Shown: positions 5,193-7,583 of the stretch, in pieces
Layout: every line of letters begins with the position of its first letter
Numbering within the stretch: position 1 is the first letter of the stretch
NCBI GenBank assembly: GCA_017405545.1
Contig: JAFRAF010000049.1
Span: forward strand, 1 to 7,583
DNA length: 7,583 nt
Reading direction: 5' to 3'
Origin: Oscillospiraceae bacterium
Lineage (GTDB): Bacteria; Bacillota; Clostridia; Oscillospirales; Oscillospiraceae
Translations under genes and position numbers: made by a program
Notes under the pieces: generated by a model
The model's input: the letters and a program-made list of their open reading frames with translations, nothing else
The model's database searches: none
What the model was told of the DNA's origin: nothing

Positions 5193-7439
5193 CTACTCCA
5201 GCGGATCCAGATCCGCGAAAGCGTTCTGTCCCCTGTTCGCTTTGTCGGCGGCAAATTCTCTGAGCAGATGGGCCACCGTATCACGTATTCTCTTTGTATA
5301 GTGACAGGCCAACGACACCCTGTATCTGTATCTGCCCTTGACCCTTACCACCGGGGCCGGGGCCGGACCGATTATCCTGATATCCTCAATATCACCCAGG
5401 TGATACACAAGTGAGGAATGCATACGCTTTACACCCGTGCGCACGGCGTTCTCATCCGTTCCGGTCACCACTATGCTTATGAGTTCCTTGAAGGGCGGAC
5501 AGTCCTGAATCCTTCTGGCAAGTATCTCCCTGTCATAAAAGCCCATGTAGTCCTGGGCCGCCGCCAGAGATACTATCTCATTCGACGGAGTAAAAGTCTG
5601 AATAACAGCCCGTCCGGGCTTTTCGCCCCTTCCCGCTCTTCCGACCACCTGTGTCATCAGGGAGAAGCTGCGCTCCCCCGCCCTGTAGTCGTTGATGTAC
5701 AGGGACTGATCCGCGGACAGTACGCCCACAAGGGTCACATTCTCAAAATCAAGGCCCTTGGTCACCATCTGTGTGCCAAGAAGAATTGGGACGTTTTTAT
5801 CATGAAACTCTTTGAGTATTTGCTCGTGGGAGTTTTTTCTCGACACCGTATCCATGTCCATGCGCAGGACCCGGACGTCCGGAAACAGCTCATGGAGCTC
5901 CTCCTGAACGCGCTGGGTTCCCGCCCCCACATGGGTCAGAACGCCTCCGCACTCTGGGCATCGCTCGGGCAGGGGCCTTGAATGCCCGCAGTAGTGGCAA
6001 ATAAGCCTGCCGTTCACCGAGTGATACGTGGAATGCACACTGCAGTTGGGACACTCGAAGGTGTATCCGCAATCCGCGCAGAGCACCAGATGGGACGCTC
6101 CCCGCCGATTGATGAACAGTATGCTCTGCTCGCCCCTTGCGATATTCTTCTCAAGCTCGCCCCGCAGCAGACTGCTTATGGAGCCGGGATTTGATTCCTT
6201 CAGCTCTTTCCTCATATCCGCGATAAATACCTGAGGCATTTCCCGCTCATTAAAGCGGTCCGGAAGGGTGAAGAGCTCGTATTTGCCCTGCTTTGCGTTG
6301 TACATGCTCTCTATGGACGGGGTCGCCGACCCTAAAAGCAGCAGTGCGCCGTCCTGTACACAGCGATACTTGGCCACATCCCTGGCGTGATATCGGGGGG
6401 TATTTTCGGATTTAAAGGAGTGCTCCTGCTCCTCGTCGATTATTATAAGCCCCAAGTCCTTTACCGGGGCGAACACAGCCGACCTTGTCCCCACCACAAC
6501 GCTGACTTCTCCCCTTCTTATGCGCGTCCACTCGTCATATCGCTCCCCTGTCCCAAGGGAGCTGTGGAGCACGGCGACCTTGTCGCCGAAATAGGACGAG
6601 AATATCTTGACCAGCTGCGGCGTCAGCGCTATCTCCGGCACCAGCACTATGGCGCCGCGTTTTTGTTCCATGGACTCGGCTATGAGCTTTATGTATATGG
6701 CCGTCTTTCCGCTTCCGGTCACGCCGTAAAGAAGCGCGGCTCCGGCCTCGCCGCGGGAGAGCAGACGTTTAAGCCCGTCAAACGCGACCTGCTGACTCTC
6801 GGTGAGGCATATCTCTTCTCCGGGTGCCTCGCTTTGCTCAACAGGGCTGCGGTATACCTGGGTATGATAAATCTCTACAAAACCGCTTTTTTCAAGCGCG
6901 GTGACAGCGGCCGAAGCAGCGCCGGTAAAATCGCATATTTCCTTTACGGAGAGGGGTCCGGCGACCGCCAGAAGCTCAAGCACATTGGCCTGAACAGGCG
7001 CTCTTAGCCGTTTAGCCGCCGCGATGGAGACCGCGTCCTCCCCGTCGATGGCCAGCTCGGCCATCCTTATGCTTTTTCCGGATACGGGCTTCTGCCCCTC
7101 CCTGTACCAAAGGCCGGTGGGCAGCATTGCCCGGACCGCGTCATATACAGTGCAGAAAAAGCGTTCACGCATCCACAGGGCCAGCTTCATCTGCTCCGCC
7201 GTGAGAACGGGGCTGTCATCGAGGACGGAGTCCACGCTTTTCAGTTTTTCCCTGACACTGCTCGTCTCCACAGACAGCACTATGGCCTCGGTTCTGCGGT
7301 TGCCCTTTCCGAAGGGGACTACCACCCTTGTCCCGGGCAGGACATCCCCGAACTGCTCCGGCAGGATATAGTCATATGGCTTATCAATGGAATAAATAAT
7401 ACCGGAGACAGCCGTTCTGACTATCCTAATGGCAGACAT
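5193..7439 (-). CDS. priA: Primosomal protein N' (PriA), replication restart 3'-5' DNA helicase
   Basis: The 748-residue protein is full length for PriA. The N-terminal DNA-binding region includes KPYDYILP (about 20-27) and GTRVVVPFG (36-44). The helicase core has Walker A GVTGSGKT (239-246), the Walker B/DEAH-type box read here as DEEQ (335-338), motif III GSATPS (370-375), GTQMVTKGLDF (555-565) and QVVGRAGRG (597-605). Between the helicase lobes, eight cysteines in four CxxC pairs (454/457, 463/466, 481/484, 494/497) form the two-zinc module. PriA recognises stalled forks and D-loops and reloads the replicative helicase. The ATG lies four bases after the rpoZ stop with no clear Shine-Dalgarno, so translation is probably coupled to rpoZ. 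The residue after DEE is Q rather than the H of E. coli PriA. I believe this also occurs in other Clostridia, but I could not check. No key residue is missing. Confidence 0.97.
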   Translation of the reverse strand: MSAIRIVRTAVSGIIYSIDKPYDYILPEQFGDVLPGTRVVVPFGKGNRRTEAIVLSVETSSVREKLKSVDSVLDDSPVLTAEQMKLALWMRERFFCTVYDAVRAMLPTGLWYREGQKPVSGKSIRMAELAIDGEDAVSIAAAKRLRAPVQANVLELLAVAGPLSVKEICDFTGAASAAVTALEKSGFVEIYHTQVYRSPVEQSEAPGEEICLTESQQVAFDGLKRLLSRGEAGAALLYGVTGSGKTAIYIKLIAESMEQKRGAIVLVPEIALTPQLVKIFSSYFGDKVAVLHSSLGTGERYDEWTRIRRGEVSVVVGTRSAVFAPVKDLGLIIIDEEQEHSFKSENTPRYHARDVAKYRCVQDGALLLLGSATPSIESMYNAKQGKYELFTLPDRFNEREMPQVFIADMRKELKESNPGSISSLLRGELEKNIARGEQSILFINRRGASHLVLCADCGYTFECPNCSVHSTYHSVNGRLICHYCGHSRPLPERCPECGGVLTHVGAGTQRVQEELHELFPDVRVLRMDMDTVSRKNSHEQILKEFHDKNVPILLGTQMVTKGLDFENVTLVGVLSADQSLYINDYRAGERSFSLMTQVVGRAGRGEKPGRAVIQTFTPSNEIVSLAAAQDYMGFYDREILARRIQDCPPFKELISIVVTGTDENAVRTGVKRMHSSLVYHLGDIEDIRIIGPAPAPVVRVKGRYRYRVSLACHYTKRIRDTVAHLLREFAADKANRGQNAFADLDPLE

Positions 7440-7443
7440 AAAT

Positions 7444-7583
7444 CTAATCGTCTATATGCGCCGTCACAAGTCCGGCGGCTATCTCATCTATCGCGAGGGA
7501 AACGGGCTTCTTTTCGGGTTTTTCCCCGGTTTCCTCCGCCTTGCGCGCTATCTCTCTCGCCCTGTGTGCGATAACGTTTACCA
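7444..7583 (-). CDS. rpoZ: RNA polymerase omega subunit, C-terminal part (5' end outside window)
   Basis: Reading the minus strand from 7581 gives 45 residues, ending in a TAG stop at 7446-7444. The visible stretch has the omega signature: an AHRAREIARKA helix, a charged linker with EKPEKKP, then PVSLAIDEIAAGL near the C-terminus. This matches the usual pattern of a lysine-rich linker followed by KPV-x-A-x-EEI-x-x-G in Gram-positive omega proteins. Omega is a small subunit of cytoplasmic RNA polymerase that wraps the beta' C-terminus and helps assembly. The N-terminus, including the conserved helix that contacts beta', lies beyond the window edge. The stop is only four bases before the priA start, so the two genes are almost certainly cotranscribed. 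The family call rests on motif recognition of a short fragment and on gene order. Confidence 0.85.
   Translation of the reverse strand, partial: VNVIAHRAREIARKAEETGEKPEKKPVSLAIDEIAAGLVTAHIDD

Noticed and set aside
4659..5414. Plus-strand open frame (251 codons) spanning def, the def-priA gap and the priA 3' end
   Set aside because: It runs antisense across two real genes and a gap, has no recognisable domain and no convincing ribosome binding site.
6426..6437. PriA DEEQ in place of the DEEH of E. coli as a possible catalytic defect
   Set aside because: Asp and both Glu of the Walker B box are intact, and helicases with Q at this place exist. All other PriA motifs are normal.

Overview
The window is a single, tightly packed bacterial housekeeping operon read entirely on the minus strand. 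From the high coordinate end it runs: rpoZ (3' end only), priA, def, fmt, rsmB, rlmN, prpC (PP2C-type phosphatase) and prkC (Ser/Thr kinase, 5' end only). This is the conserved Bacillota order known from Bacillus subtilis (rpoZ-coaBC-priA-def-fmt-rsmB-rlmN-prpC-prkC), except that no coaBC lies between rpoZ and priA. The gene order, strong GGAGG-type ribosome binding sites, 1-4 base gene overlaps and protein character suggest a member of the Clostridia, perhaps Oscillospiraceae-like because the DNA looks moderately GC-rich. That placement below phylum level is inference.

Layout: 7444-7583 is the C-terminus of RNA polymerase omega. 5193-7439 is the PriA primosomal helicase, followed by a 96-base gap with no clear signal. 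4545-5096 is peptide deformylase, 3631-4545 is methionyl-tRNA formyltransferase (1-base overlap), and 2360-3634 is the 16S rRNA m5C967 methyltransferase RsmB (4-base overlap). 1257-2355 is the 23S rRNA/tRNA methyltransferase RlmN. A 59-base gap containing a stem-loop leads to prpC at 466-1197, and a 29-base gap leads to the prkC start at 436, which runs off the window at base 1.

The genes cover transcription (omega), replication restart (PriA), initiator-tRNA formylation and its removal from nascent proteins (Fmt, Def), ribosomal RNA modification (RsmB, RlmN) and a phosphatase/kinase signalling pair.

The one clear anomaly is in rlmN. A perfect 13-base tandem duplication (2094-2106 and 2107-2119) shifts the reading frame and splits the gene after about residue 83. 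Removing one copy restores a canonical 361-residue protein with all expected cysteines. It could be a real recent mutation, a slippage-driven on/off variant, or an assembly or sequencing error. I found no mobile element, CRISPR array, tRNA or rRNA gene, intrinsic terminator or convincing promoter, and no sign of a wholly new system.
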